Shown here: piece after piece, positions 1 to 8,779 of the stretch
Position numbering within the stretch: the first letter of the stretch is position 1
Layout of the letters: each line of letters begins with the position of its first letter
NCBI GenBank assembly: GCA_023145575.1
Contig: JAGLDN010000231.1
Location: 1-24,850, forward strand
DNA length: 24,850 nt
From: Psychromonas sp.
GTDB lineage: Bacteria > Pseudomonadota > Gammaproteobacteria > Enterobacterales > Psychromonadaceae
Reading direction: 5' to 3'
Position numbers and translations under genes: made by a program
Notes under the pieces: generated by a model
Seen by the model: the letters and a program-made list of their open reading frames with translations, nothing else
Told to the model about the DNA's origin: nothing
Databases searched by the model: none

Positions 1-37
1 GTAAATTATAAAATGCCCATGTCAACCTAAACAAAAT

Positions 38-2701
38 TTAAAAGGCTTCTATAGTTATGTGGTCAGACACTTGCCCTGATTGGTAACGCTGATACATCTG
101 TATAAAAGCTGCTTCAATATTACGAGCAAACTGTTGCCCATTAAAAAGCGAAGAGGTCAATCGGTTACGCTCAAGCTTTTTTTTGATCTCTGTAAGCAAC
201 TCAGGATTGTTTGCCAGTTCGATTGCTTTTGCTTCATATTGCAATTGCGTATCAGTGATAAGATCGGACAGATCCATCGCGTTAAGCAAGCTTGCCGCAA
301 CTCGACTGGAAAAAGATTTACCAATACATGTCAAGACAGGTAGCCCTGCCCATAGCGCATCGCTCGCAGTCGTGTGGGCATTACACGGCAATGTGTCTAT
401 GAACAAATCAGCAAGTTGATGACGAGCAAGATGATCATCTAGTTGAATTTTTTTTGCAAATATCAAACGACAAGGATCCACCCCTCTAACCTTCGCCTCT
501 TTTCGTAAGTTCTTAGCGACTGCAGGGTAGCATTCAAGAAGCCAGAGAACACTATGATCTACCGCTTTTAGGATCCGCATCCACCCATCAAAGGAGGGTG
601 GCAGAATTTTATAACTGTTATTAAAACAACAAAAAACAAATGAATTCTCAGGTAATCCAACGTCCTTCCTCAAAAATATTTTATTTGAAATCTTGCGTTT
701 TGAATCATTAACCTGGTAGCTACCTGGCAAATAAACAACCTTTTCGCTATAGTATTGCTGACTTTCTTGTGGAATTAATGTTCTGTCTGCGATGATATAA
801 TCGATATAAGAGGCAGCCATAGTGCCTGGATAACCAAGGTAATTGACCTGTATTGGTGCGCAATGATTGGCAAATATTCCTGTTCTGGCGTTTTTAGTGA
901 AACCCTTTAAGTTGACTGCAATATCAATACCTAATTCTCTGGATATCTTAGCCACTTCACCATCACGTTTGTTTCCGATATCATAAAGATGATCAAGTGC
1001 ACCCGCTATCCGTAGACGCATTTCATCGTTTATATATGAGCCAAAAGAAAATCCATAAATCTCGAATTTTTGACGATCATGAGTTTCAAACAATTCAGCC
1101 ATTAAATAGGCCGTGGCATGATTGTAAAAATCTGACGAATAGTATCCGATGCGAATTTTATCATTCACCTTGCTCACAGCAAAATCATCATGCAATTGAT
1201 TAGCGGGGTAACGCTTGTTAACATAAATCTTTGATGCCAATAATTGCAAATCAGGGTTATCAAGTACCCCTAATAAAGGGAATGGACTTGTAAACGTTCT
1301 GCCATCAAGAACACCTAATTCTACCTGATACAGCTGTGCGGATAGATCACTCCAATCGCACAACTTCATTTGTGTATGAAGCTTTATACCAAACAAGAAA
1401 TCAATGTTAGGACTGATAGTAAAGGCTTTGTTATAGCAGACTAACGCTTGCTCTACACGCCCGAGCTCTATTAGCACACTGCCAAGATTATTAAACGCTG
1501 ATGCGTTATTTGGGTTGAGAGCAATGGCTTTTTGATAGCTAACTAATGCCTCATCTAAACGCGTTAGATCTTTCAGGGCATTACCTCGGTTGTAGAATGC
1601 GTTTGCATCATCGGAATTGATAGCAATGGCCTTGTTATAGCTAACTAATGCCTCATCCAAACGATCAAGATGAGTCAGAATAACACCTCGATTATTGAAA
1701 GCACTAGCGAAATTAGGATTGAGCGCAATCGCCTTATCAAAACTTGCCAATGCATCATATGGGCGACTAAGTTTTTCAAGCACACTACCTCGATTATTTA
1801 AAGTACTGGCATTATTAGGATTAAGTGCAATCGCTTTGTCAAAACTTGTCAATGCATCATCGTAGCATTTGAGTTTTTCGAGCACAATGCCACGATTATT
1901 AAACGCTAATGCACTATTGGGGTTAATGGCAATAGATTTATTATAGTTCGCGAGTGCCTTATCATACTGTTTCATATCCTGGTTTAGATTAGCAAGGTTA
2001 TACCATGCGCCCGCGTCATCTGGATTAATGGTAAGCGCCCGGTTATAACTCGCTAAGGACTCATCAAAACGATTAAGTAGCTTGAGTGTAACACCTCGAC
2101 TGATCAATGCTTGCACACAATTTGGATCGATCGCAATGGCTTTGTCGTATTCAGCTAATGCTTCATCAAAGCGTTTTAGGACTTTCAATGCAATACCACG
2201 ATTAATTAATGCTTGAACGTACTTTGGTTGGATAGCAATGGCTTTGTCATAACTCATTAATGCCGCTTCTATGCGATTGAGTTTTTGTAGTACCCCGCCA
2301 CGATTAATTAATGCTTCGATATTATCTGGTTGGATAGCGATTGCGTTATCATAACATGCCACAGCTTCCTCAAAACGGTTGAGCTGTGTCAGCGCTATCG
2401 CAATATTCAGGAAAGGATCAGCATTCGACACATTGATTTCAATAGCTTTGTTAAGCAACTCGACAGCTATTGCTGGCTCGTTATTTTGTAACGCCAATAA
2501 ACCCAATGTATGCAGTGTATTAAAGTGCTTCGGATCTTTTATCAGCACTTGTTCATAGCTTGCCTTGGCTTTCGCTAATTGTCCCTTCATATGACAATCC
2601 ACACCTTTTTGAAACAATATATCTACCTGTTTATTTTTTAAATTGACTGGTTGTGCAGAGCGCCGTTTTCGGCTCCTAATTTTAGGGCGTTTACGTGCCA
2701 T
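38..2701 (-). CDS. TPR-repeat protein with SPINDLY/OGT-type glycosyltransferase domain (paralogue 1)
   Basis: Predicted cytoplasmic O-linked glycosyltransferase of family 41 (OGT/SPINDLY type) that would move a sugar, probably GlcNAc, from a UDP-sugar to Ser/Thr of protein partners. The 887 residues hold a basic N-terminus, then twelve consecutive 34-residue TPRs (about 26-433), then the catalytic half (about 434-887). Visible family motifs are SSDFYNHA (His about 528), LKGFTKNAR, APIQVNYLGYPGTM (about 615-628) and CNAHTTASDALWAG (about 773-786, nucleotide-sugar pocket). An in-frame ATG 60 bases further upstream exists, but I chose MARKRPK. It aligns with the start of the neighbouring paralogue, has a GAGGA ribosome site, and the upstream bases match the paralogue's untranslated leader. 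The gene follows its paralogue after a 194-base gap. The substrate is unknown; no flagellin or other obvious target is nearby. Confidence 0.9.
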   Translation of the reverse strand: MARKRPKIRSRKRRSAQPVNLKNKQVDILFQKGVDCHMKGQLAKAKASYEQVLIKDPKHFNTLHTLGLLALQNNEPAIAVELLNKAIEINVSNADPFLNIAIALTQLNRFEEAVACYDNAIAIQPDNIEALINRGGVLQKLNRIEAALMSYDKAIAIQPKYVQALINRGIALKVLKRFDEALAEYDKAIAIDPNCVQALISRGVTLKLLNRFDESLASYNRALTINPDDAGAWYNLANLNQDMKQYDKALANYNKSIAINPNSALAFNNRGIVLEKLKCYDDALTSFDKAIALNPNNASTLNNRGSVLEKLSRPYDALASFDKAIALNPNFASAFNNRGVILTHLDRLDEALVSYNKAIAINSDDANAFYNRGNALKDLTRLDEALVSYQKAIALNPNNASAFNNLGSVLIELGRVEQALVCYNKAFTISPNIDFLFGIKLHTQMKLCDWSDLSAQLYQVELGVLDGRTFTSPFPLLGVLDNPDLQLLASKIYVNKRYPANQLHDDFAVSKVNDKIRIGYYSSDFYNHATAYLMAELFETHDRQKFEIYGFSFGSYINDEMRLRIAGALDHLYDIGNKRDGEVAKISRELGIDIAVNLKGFTKNARTGIFANHCAPIQVNYLGYPGTMAASYIDYIIADRTLIPQESQQYYSEKVVYLPGSYQVNDSKRKISNKIFLRKDVGLPENSFVFCCFNNSYKILPPSFDGWMRILKAVDHSVLWLLECYPAVAKNLRKEAKVRGVDPCRLIFAKKIQLDDHLARHQLADLFIDTLPCNAHTTASDALWAGLPVLTCIGKSFSSRVAASLLNAMDLSDLITDTQLQYEAKAIELANNPELLTEIKKKLERNRLTSSLFNGQQFARNIEAAFIQMYQRYQSGQVSDHITIEAF

Positions 2702-2721
2702 AGATGCTTCTTCCTCTTTCG

Positions 2722-2735
2722 TTGTCGTACGACAA
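2722..2735. promoter_or_regulatory. 14-bp perfect palindrome in the OGT-like gene leader
   Basis: TTGTCGTACGACAA reads identically on both strands, about 20 bases upstream of the chosen start of paralogue 1. The same leader position of paralogue 2 (5318-5331) carries a decayed version, TTGTTGTACGAAGA. It could be an operator or just part of the duplicated leader; no factor is recognised. Confidence 0.3.
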
Positions 2736-2781
2736 TTAAAGGGCATAATTACCCATGTCACTTAAAATGGAACATCGAGAT

Positions 2782-2890
2782 ATATACCCATGTGACTATC
2801 AAGGTGAAACATCAGCCGCGTACTCGATAATCAGAATAAGGCGCAACAGCAAATATCTCTTAATGATTAACCTAATTAATATCGAGAGGG
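2782..2890 (+). repeat. Partial copy of the dispersed 252-bp TIR element
   Basis: The segment opens with atatacccatgtgac, identical to the left terminus of the complete element at 9199-9450. It continues with the shared blocks CATCAG, CTCGATAATCAGAATAA and GCGCAAC. The block TGAARCATCAG and the CTCGATAAYCAGAATAA block also occur in the copy at 6924-7070. It fills the gap between the two OGT-like paralogues. The right half and right terminus are not visible, so it is a decayed or truncated copy. Confidence 0.55.
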
Positions 2891-2895
2891 AAATT

Positions 2896-5298
2896 TTATG
2901 CCGAATACATTGGCTCAATTTTCTTTGGTGACTTTTCATCTTGAAGGGCACATAGGTTTATGTTCTCTGGTACTTGCCCTGATTGGTAACGCTGATACAT
3001 CTGTGTAAAAGCTGTTTCAATATTACGTGCAAACATCTCCCCATTAAAAAGTGAAGAAGTTAGTCGGTTACGCTCAAGCTTTTTTTTGATCTCACTAAGC
3101 AGCTTTGGATTGTTTGCAAGTTCAATTGCTTTTGATTCATATTGTACTTGCGTACCAGTGATAAGCTCAGACAGATCCATCGCGTTAAGCAAGCTTGCAG
3201 CAACTCGACCTGCAAAACATATACCGATTAGTGTTAAGACAGGTAGCCCAGCCCATAGCGCATCACTGGCAGTCGTGTGAGCATTACACGGCAATGTATC
3301 TATAAACAAATCAGCAAGTTGATGACGAGCAAGATGATCATCAATTTTAATTTTTTTCGCAAATATTAAACGGTTTGGATCAACCCCGCTAACCTGCGCC
3401 TCTTTTCGTAAGTTATTAACGACTGCAGGGTAGCATTCAAGAAGCCAAAGCACACTATGATCTACCGCTTTGAGGATCCGCATCCACCCATTAAAAGTGG
3501 CAGGCAAAATTTTATAGCTGTTGTTAAAGCAACAAAAAACAAAACCGCTCGATGGTAACCCCACATCCTTCCTTGAAAGTATTTTATCTGATATCTCACG
3601 TTTGGAGTCGTTAACCTGGTAGCTACTTGGCATATAAACAATCTTTTCTCTGTAGTATTGCTGGCTTTCCTGTGGAATTAATATCTTATCGGCGATGATA
3701 TAATCGATATAAGATGCCGCCATAGTGCCTGGATAACCAAGATAATTGACCTGAATTGGCGCGCAACGCTTGGCAAATATTCCTGTTCTGGCGTTTTTAG
3801 TGAAACCCTTTAAATCAACAGCAATATCAATACCTAATTCTCTGGACATCTTGGTCACTTCACCATCACGCTTATTTGCGACCTCATAAAAATGATCAAA
3901 CGCACCCACTACCCGCTGGCACATTTCATCGTTTTCATTAGAGGCTAATGAAAAGCCATAAATCTCGAATTTTTGACGATCATGAGTTTCAAAAAATTCA
4001 ACCATTAAATAGGCGGTGGCATGATTGTAAAAATCTGCAGAATAGTATCCAATGCGAATTTTTTTATTCACCTTGCGTGCAACTAAATCGTCAACTAATT
4101 GACCCGATGGGTAAAGCGTGTTTACATACATTTGTGTTGCCTGCAATTGCAACGCTGGCTTGTCAAGTAAACCTAATAAAGGGAAAGGACCTATAATTTT
4201 TCTTCGATCAATAAGACCTTGCAATAGTTGAGACAATTGTGCTGATATATTTGCCCAATCGCACAAATTCATTTGAGTGTGAAGCTTTGTACCAAACAAG
4301 AAATCACTATCTGGTTTTATAGTAAGGCTTTTGTTATAGCTGACAAATGCTTCCTCCAAACATTTAAGCTTTACAAGCGTATTGCCACGATTACTAAACG
4401 CTTCAGCGTTATCAGCTTTGATAGAAATCGCTTTGTTATAGCTTGCCAATGCCTCGTCAAAGCGCTCAAGTGAATTTAGAGTAATACCACAATTAATGTA
4501 GCTTTCAACATGATCAGGTTTGATGGCAATAGCCTTGTTATAGCAAGCTAATGCTTCCTCAAAACGATTGACATCTTGAAGGACATTGCCACGGTTGTAA
4601 TGCACTTCGACGTAATCAGGTTTGAGGATAAGGGCATTATCGTAACTCACGACAGCCTCGTCTAAGCGATTGAGATTTTTTAGCGAAATGCCACGATTGT
4701 AGAATGCGTCGGCGTAATTTGGCTTGATGGCAATGGCCTTATCGTAACTAGCGACGGACTCGTCTAAGCGATCAAGTTCTCTTAGCGTATTCCCACGATT
4801 ATTAAACGCTTCTCCGTAATTAGGGTTGATGGCAATGGCGGCGTCATAACTTGCCAATGAGTCGACAAGGCGATTGAGCTTGTGTAGCGTTATTGCACGG
4901 TCGAAGAAGGCTTCGGCATAATCGTATTTGAGACTAATGGCTTTATCATAGCTTGCTAAGGCTTTATCTAAATAGCCAAGATTTTTAAGCGCAATGCCCT
5001 GATTGTATTGTGCACTAGGGACATTTGGATTAATCTTAATTGCTTTACTAATCAACTCTAAAGCCAATACTGAATTGTCACTTTGAACGGCAACCACACC
5101 CAATAAATGTAATGCATCAAAGTGCCTCGGCTCTTTTAACAACACTCGTTCATAGATAACTTTGGCTTGTGCTAATTGTCCGTTTTGATGCAAGGTTAGA
5201 CCTTGCTCAAGCAGTTTGCCTGCCTTTTTATTTTTATACGGGTCTTGCCTACCAGTACGAAGTTTTGGTTTACGAATTTTTTGCCGTTGACGTGCCAT
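2896..5298 (-). CDS. TPR-repeat protein with SPINDLY/OGT-type glycosyltransferase domain (paralogue 2)
   Basis: Second predicted family-41 O-glycosyltransferase, paralogous to the gene just downstream. Its 800 residues comprise a basic N-terminus (MARQRQKIRKPK), nine 34-residue TPRs (about 26-331) and a catalytic half (about 332-800) that is nearly identical to paralogue 1. Motifs include SADFYNHA (His about 426), LKGFTKNAR, APIQVNYLGYPGTM and CNAHTTASDALWAG. The length difference of 87 residues is fully explained by three fewer TPRs (minus 102) and a C-terminal tail 15 residues longer, ending PKKIEPMYSA. The start has a GGGA site and the most conserved N-terminus. TPR arrays normally choose the acceptor protein, so the two paralogues probably differ in targets rather than chemistry; that is inference. 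Confidence 0.9.
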   Translation of the reverse strand: MARQRQKIRKPKLRTGRQDPYKNKKAGKLLEQGLTLHQNGQLAQAKVIYERVLLKEPRHFDALHLLGVVAVQSDNSVLALELISKAIKINPNVPSAQYNQGIALKNLGYLDKALASYDKAISLKYDYAEAFFDRAITLHKLNRLVDSLASYDAAIAINPNYGEAFNNRGNTLRELDRLDESVASYDKAIAIKPNYADAFYNRGISLKNLNRLDEAVVSYDNALILKPDYVEVHYNRGNVLQDVNRFEEALACYNKAIAIKPDHVESYINCGITLNSLERFDEALASYNKAISIKADNAEAFSNRGNTLVKLKCLEEAFVSYNKSLTIKPDSDFLFGTKLHTQMNLCDWANISAQLSQLLQGLIDRRKIIGPFPLLGLLDKPALQLQATQMYVNTLYPSGQLVDDLVARKVNKKIRIGYYSADFYNHATAYLMVEFFETHDRQKFEIYGFSLASNENDEMCQRVVGAFDHFYEVANKRDGEVTKMSRELGIDIAVDLKGFTKNARTGIFAKRCAPIQVNYLGYPGTMAASYIDYIIADKILIPQESQQYYREKIVYMPSSYQVNDSKREISDKILSRKDVGLPSSGFVFCCFNNSYKILPATFNGWMRILKAVDHSVLWLLECYPAVVNNLRKEAQVSGVDPNRLIFAKKIKIDDHLARHQLADLFIDTLPCNAHTTASDALWAGLPVLTLIGICFAGRVAASLLNAMDLSELITGTQVQYESKAIELANNPKLLSEIKKKLERNRLTSSLFNGEMFARNIETAFTQMYQRYQSGQVPENINLCALQDEKSPKKIEPMYSA

Positions 5299-5525
5299 AG
5301 ATACTTTCCCACTTTCGTTGTTGTACGAAGATTAAAGAATTAGCTGATCCACAAACAAAAATTAAAGGTTATATTTTCGGATGTTACCTAAAAATGCAAA
5401 CAATAAAGCATAACATCAAAACGATACCACATAGAATAACTTACGCAAGCCAGGCGTCACAAATTCACCCTAAAATTCAAACTTCATCAGAGTCTATTTC
5501 AAAATGCACAATGGTCTTGTTGACG

Positions 5526-5553
5526 TTGTATCTTGGCGTAAACTTGGTATAAA
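5526..5553 (+). promoter_or_regulatory. Candidate sigma70 promoter of rluA
   Basis: TTGTAT (5526-5531), a 16-base spacer and TATAAA (5548-5553) give a predicted transcription start near 5560. That lies downstream of the ATG at 5554 and so supports translation from 5587. The rest of the 5299-5525 gap shows nothing I recognise. Confidence 0.4.
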
Positions 5554-5586
5554 ATGTCAAACTTTTTTATAACAAAAAGATCGCGT

Positions 5587-6270
5587 ATGCCAAATTTTGT
5601 GTATAACCCGCCGATGCACCCTTACCTTGATATTATCTATCAAGATGAAGATATAATTGTTCTAAATAAGCCTGCAGGTTTACTCAGTGTCCCTGGACGA
5701 GAACATAAGCACAAAGATAGTCTAGCATTGCGAATTCTACGCGTCTGGCCGAAAGCCTGTGTTGTACACCGTCTTGACTTAGCCACCTCAGGTATTATTA
5801 TTTTAGCAATGAACAAGTCAGCACAAAGCCATATGGGCAAGCAATTCCAGCAAAAACGAATACATAAAACTTATTTTGCGCGTGTTGAAGGTGTGATTAA
5901 AGAAGATCATGGATTTGTTGATTTACCGATCCGTTGTGATTGGGATAATCGTCCTCGTCAAATTGTTGATTTCGAGCAAGGGAAGTGCTCACAAACACAA
6001 TGGGAAGTTGTTACACGAGAAAGCCAAAATACATTAGTAAAATTAACCCCCCTAACAGGAAAAACACATCAACTACGCGTGCACATGCAGCAAATTGGAC
6101 ACCCCATTCTAGGTGATGATTTTTATGCCACTCCGCTAGGAAAAAAAGCATCGCCAGATAGGTTAGCTTTGCATGCTAGCGGTATAACGCTGACTCATCC
6201 AACAACACAAAAGCGCATCACTTTTAATTGCGCTTCGCCTTTTATCAAGCTGCCATTATTGAACAATTAA
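5587..6270 (+). CDS. rluA: RluA-family dual-specificity rRNA/tRNA pseudouridine synthase
   Basis: Isomerises uridine to pseudouridine, in E. coli at U746 of 23S rRNA and U32 of several tRNAs. The catalytic motif HRLDLATSG is intact. With the start at 5587 the protein has 227 residues, its catalytic Asp is residue 64 as in E. coli RluA, and the N-terminus MPNFVYNPP matches the family's ENYNPP opening. Further family blocks are VLNKPAGLLSVPG near the N-terminus and TGKTHQLRVHMQQIGHPILG, which lacks the N-terminal S4 domain seen in RluB/C/D-type enzymes. The longer reading frame from ATG 5554 adds eleven residues but would begin directly after a likely -10 box. The gene is flanked by oppositely oriented genes, so it is probably monocistronic. 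Confidence 0.9.
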   Translation: MPNFVYNPPMHPYLDIIYQDEDIIVLNKPAGLLSVPGREHKHKDSLALRILRVWPKACVVHRLDLATSGIIILAMNKSAQSHMGKQFQQKRIHKTYFARVEGVIKEDHGFVDLPIRCDWDNRPRQIVDFEQGKCSQTQWEVVTRESQNTLVKLTPLTGKTHQLRVHMQQIGHPILGDDFYATPLGKKASPDRLALHASGITLTHPTTQKRITFNCASPFIKLPLLNN

Positions 6271-6289
6271 ACCGTTGAGAGCGATGGAA

Positions 6290-6901
6290 CTAAAGATAAC
6301 TATAAAATTTAATGAAGTCAGAGCTATCAGCCCAAAAAACATCACTACCACTTAATACTTGTTGACATGTTAGAACACCTAAATTGTAATTTGTTGCTCC
6401 ATAAACAGTGCTATCATTCCCTTCCAATCTATCATTTATCCCTATGGTTGCAGGAACACACATATTAGAATGCCAGCCTAATACAACTAAATTTTCGACA
6501 CCTTCACATTGATTGGTTTGTGCTAATAGAATACGTAAATTTGTATCCACGAAAGCATTTGATGTATGCTTATTAATCACTCTGGTCTGATTACTAAGAA
6601 GCGCACGCAATGATTTAGATGTAGCCATCGGGTAAGATCCTAGTTCACTCATATGATTATAATAATATGATCCTACTGGTAGATCGCGATCCATTTGAAT
6701 TAAAAAAATTGGACAATTATATAATTCAGCTAACATGAGAACTTTTTGTTGAGCCGAGCATATATCATTGGATGAGTAAGTATTATAACGATTATACAGA
6801 TCGTCCGAGAACTCACCTCTAGCAAACTCATCAATAACAAGAACAGCTAAAGAATGTTTCACTTCATCCATTGCTTTTAAAAGACTACCATTTATTCTCA
6901 T
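6290..6901 (-). CDS. Isochorismatase-fold cysteine hydrolase
   Basis: A 203-residue protein with the isochorismatase/nicotinamidase fold. The expected triad is visible: Asp24 in VLVIDEFARG, Lys111 in RVINKHTSNAF and Cys148 in GWHSNMCVPATIG. The NAF..T.L block after the Lys is typical of the family, as is the run of residues ending in a late Gly-Val-Leu segment. There is no signal peptide, so it should be cytoplasmic. Substrates in this superfamily range from isochorismate to nicotinamide, ureas and N-carbamoyl compounds, and the sequence does not decide between them. It converges with rluA (19-base gap) and lies downstream of hldE with a repeat between, so it is probably an independent unit. 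The ribosome site is weak; a start at Met11 is possible. Confidence 0.7.
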   Translation of the reverse strand: MRINGSLLKAMDEVKHSLAVLVIDEFARGEFSDDLYNRYNTYSSNDICSAQQKVLMLAELYNCPIFLIQMDRDLPVGSYYYNHMSELGSYPMATSKSLRALLSNQTRVINKHTSNAFVDTNLRILLAQTNQCEGVENLVVLGWHSNMCVPATIGINDRLEGNDSTVYGATNYNLGVLTCQQVLSGSDVFWADSSDFIKFYSYL

Positions 6902-6923
6902 AACAAACCCAATATGAAGACTC

Positions 6924-7070
6924 TATACCAATGTCACTTCGAAATGCAACGACGGATTTATATATTGTGCCAAGTGAGGAGGCATGCAATCGCCCTCGCG
7001 ATGATTAACATATTTCTGGAATTATACTTTATTCTGGTTATCGAGATCATATCTGATGCTTCATTTTGAA
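6924..7070 (-). repeat. Decayed copy of the dispersed TIR element
   Basis: On the minus strand this segment contains TGAAGCATCAG and CTCGATAACCAGAATAA, matching the copy at 2782-2890. It also contains GCCTC...TTGGCA...TATA, matching the copy at 24654-24850, and it ends with GTGACATTGGTATA, resembling the terminal inverted repeat. It accounts for most of the non-coding gap between the hydrolase gene and hldE. Confidence 0.5.
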
Positions 7071-7103
7071 ATAAGATGAGTGAAAACCCATTATATTTTA
7101 TGG

Positions 7104-7148
7104 AAAAAGACGCCGATATTTTTAAATACTTGTTCAAATATTGGTCTT
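7104..7148 (-). terminator. hldE: Probable rho-independent terminator of hldE
   Basis: On the minus strand an imperfect stem pairs AAGACCAATATTT with AAATATCGGCGTCTT, followed immediately by a run of five T. It lies about 57 bases after the hldE stop codon, in the right orientation. The stem has small bulges, so confidence is moderate. Confidence 0.45.
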
Positions 7149-7204
7149 CCTATCTAGCCTTGACACTTTATTTTAATTATGGTCTTTTATACCAACATAA
7201 AAAA

Positions 7205-8641
7205 TTAATTTTCATTGCGAATTGCCTTAATCATCTCAGTAGTTGAGCAACCAACTTCAAACTGTAACACACGCACTTCTCCTCCATTGGCAATTACCTC
7301 TTTACCGCCTGCAATGTCTTCGGCTTTATAATCTCCCCCTTTCACTAGAATATTCGGCAGTATATTTGCAATCAACCGTTGTGGCGTCTCTTCGCTAAAT
7401 TCAATCACCCAGTCAACAGCGCCCAGTCCCGCTAACACCGCCATTCGGCGATCAACAGAGTTGATAGGGCGTGAATCGCCTTTTAATTTTCGTACAGAGC
7501 TATCACTGTTTACTGCCACAATAAGGCGTTGACCTAGCTCTTTGGCTGTATTTAAATATGAAACATGTCCAGCATGCAAAATATCAAAACAGCCATTTGT
7601 CATCACTATTTTTTCACCACGATCTTGTGCTAATTTAACCGAAAGCTTTAATTGCTGTTCATTTAATACACCAAAGCCAATGTCTTGTTGACTAATCACG
7701 GCATTCATCAATTCAATGGTGCTAACCGTTGAGGTACCAATTTTCCCAACAACAATGCCAGCCCCAGTATTTGCCAATATGCACGCATTCTCAAAACTAC
7801 TTCCACCTGCAAGTGAGGCACCCAGCAATCCGATAACAGTGTCACCAGCCCCCGTCACATCAAATACTTCTTTTGCTTTTGTTGCCAGATGAAAAGCCGG
7901 TGCCCCATCACGTATAAGTGTCATTCCGTTTTCACTACGTGTCACTAAAATTGCCTCTAAATCAAATTCCTTCACAAGTGCTATGCCCCGATCTATTAAC
8001 GTTTGATCAGAATCGCACTTGCCAACAATTGCTTCAAATTCCGATAAGTTAGGTGTCAGCAAGGTCGCACCACGATATTTTTCAAAATCAGATCCTTTCG
8101 GATCAATTAATACTTTTGCGCCTGACTTTTTCACTGTCCGAATCATGGTTTGAATATCCGCCAGTGAGCCCTTATTATAATCAGAAAAAATAACCACTTG
8201 ATCCTTATTATTTTCAACCAAACCTGCTTTTATTTTTTCTAACACGGGCGTACTATCGATATTATCAAAGTATTCTTCAAAATCCAGACGCAATAACTGT
8301 TGATTACGACTTAAAACACGTAATTTAGTAATGGTAGACAAATTTTCTAGTATCACAAAATCCGTTTTCACATGTACTGATTTCATGGCTTTTTGTAGCA
8401 CATTTGCTGGCTCATCATCACCAACTAAGCCAATCAATGTGGCTTTTGCACCTAACGCTGCAATATTTAAAGCCACATTAGCCGCACCACCAGGACGCTC
8501 CTGAGTATGTTCAACTTTAATTACAGGCACCGGCGCCTCGGGGGAAATTCGATTTGCTGGCCCATGCCAATAGCGATCTAACATCACATCGCCAACAACC
8601 ATCACATTAACAGAATCAAACTCAGGAAATAATACCTTCAT
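7205..8641 (-). CDS. hldE: Bifunctional heptose-7-phosphate kinase / heptose-1-phosphate adenylyltransferase
   Basis: Makes ADP-heptose for the lipopolysaccharide inner core. It phosphorylates D-beta-D-heptose 7-phosphate at C1, then adenylylates the 1-phosphate. The 478 residues are the usual full length. The N-terminal ribokinase (PfkB) domain shows GDVMLDRYW, ERPGGAANVA and the signature VTGAGDTVIG, which contains the catalytic Asp. The C-terminal nucleotidyltransferase domain shows TNGCFDILHAGHVSYL (HxGH) and LKGDSRP. The start is ATG 8641 with GGAG five bases upstream; a GTG two codons earlier adds only Val-Cys before the Met and lacks a site. It stands alone rather than beside other LPS genes. 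The upstream promoter region borders an IS30 remnant. Confidence 0.97.
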   Translation of the reverse strand: MKVLFPEFDSVNVMVVGDVMLDRYWHGPANRISPEAPVPVIKVEHTQERPGGAANVALNIAALGAKATLIGLVGDDEPANVLQKAMKSVHVKTDFVILENLSTITKLRVLSRNQQLLRLDFEEYFDNIDSTPVLEKIKAGLVENNKDQVVIFSDYNKGSLADIQTMIRTVKKSGAKVLIDPKGSDFEKYRGATLLTPNLSEFEAIVGKCDSDQTLIDRGIALVKEFDLEAILVTRSENGMTLIRDGAPAFHLATKAKEVFDVTGAGDTVIGLLGASLAGGSSFENACILANTGAGIVVGKIGTSTVSTIELMNAVISQQDIGFGVLNEQQLKLSVKLAQDRGEKIVMTNGCFDILHAGHVSYLNTAKELGQRLIVAVNSDSSVRKLKGDSRPINSVDRRMAVLAGLGAVDWVIEFSEETPQRLIANILPNILVKGGDYKAEDIAGGKEVIANGGEVRVLQFEVGCSTTEMIKAIRNEN

Positions 8642-8665
8642 GCACACTCCAATTCATTATTATGT

Positions 8666-8695
8666 TTTATAAATATGTCACACTCTTAGACTCAA
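8666..8695 (-). promoter_or_regulatory. hldE: Candidate hldE promoter using an IS end
   Basis: On the minus strand TTGAGT (8690-8695), an 18-base spacer and TATAAA (8666-8671) precede the hldE start by 25 bases. The -35 hexamer lies inside the left terminal inverted repeat of the IS30-family remnant (8688-8710). Prediction only. Confidence 0.35.
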
Positions 8696-8779
8696 TTCTC
8701 AAATGCATAACTTAAATTAGTTGGAAAAGTAGAAAGTTGAATATATTCACTACCTTTCCTCCTACAAGAGATGCAAATA

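Noticed and set aside
1400..2640. Regular repetition of about 102 bases, which at first suggests a tandem repeat or CRISPR-like array.
   Set aside because: It is the coding of 34-residue TPRs; the units diverge, are in frame and have no conserved spacer pattern. The same applies to 4310-5220.
2702..2761. N-terminal extension of OGT-like paralogue 1 from the ATG at 2761.
   Set aside because: The region matches the untranslated leader of paralogue 2 and is followed by a better start with a ribosome site; the extension is not conserved.
5520..5553. TTGACG (5520-5525) as the -35 box for TATAAA at 5548.
   Set aside because: The spacer would be 22 bases; TTGTAT at 5526 gives a normal 16-base spacer.
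5554..5586. Longer RluA N-terminus from ATG 5554.
   Set aside because: It starts directly after the likely -10 box; the start at 5587 restores the family N-terminus and places the catalytic Asp at residue 64.
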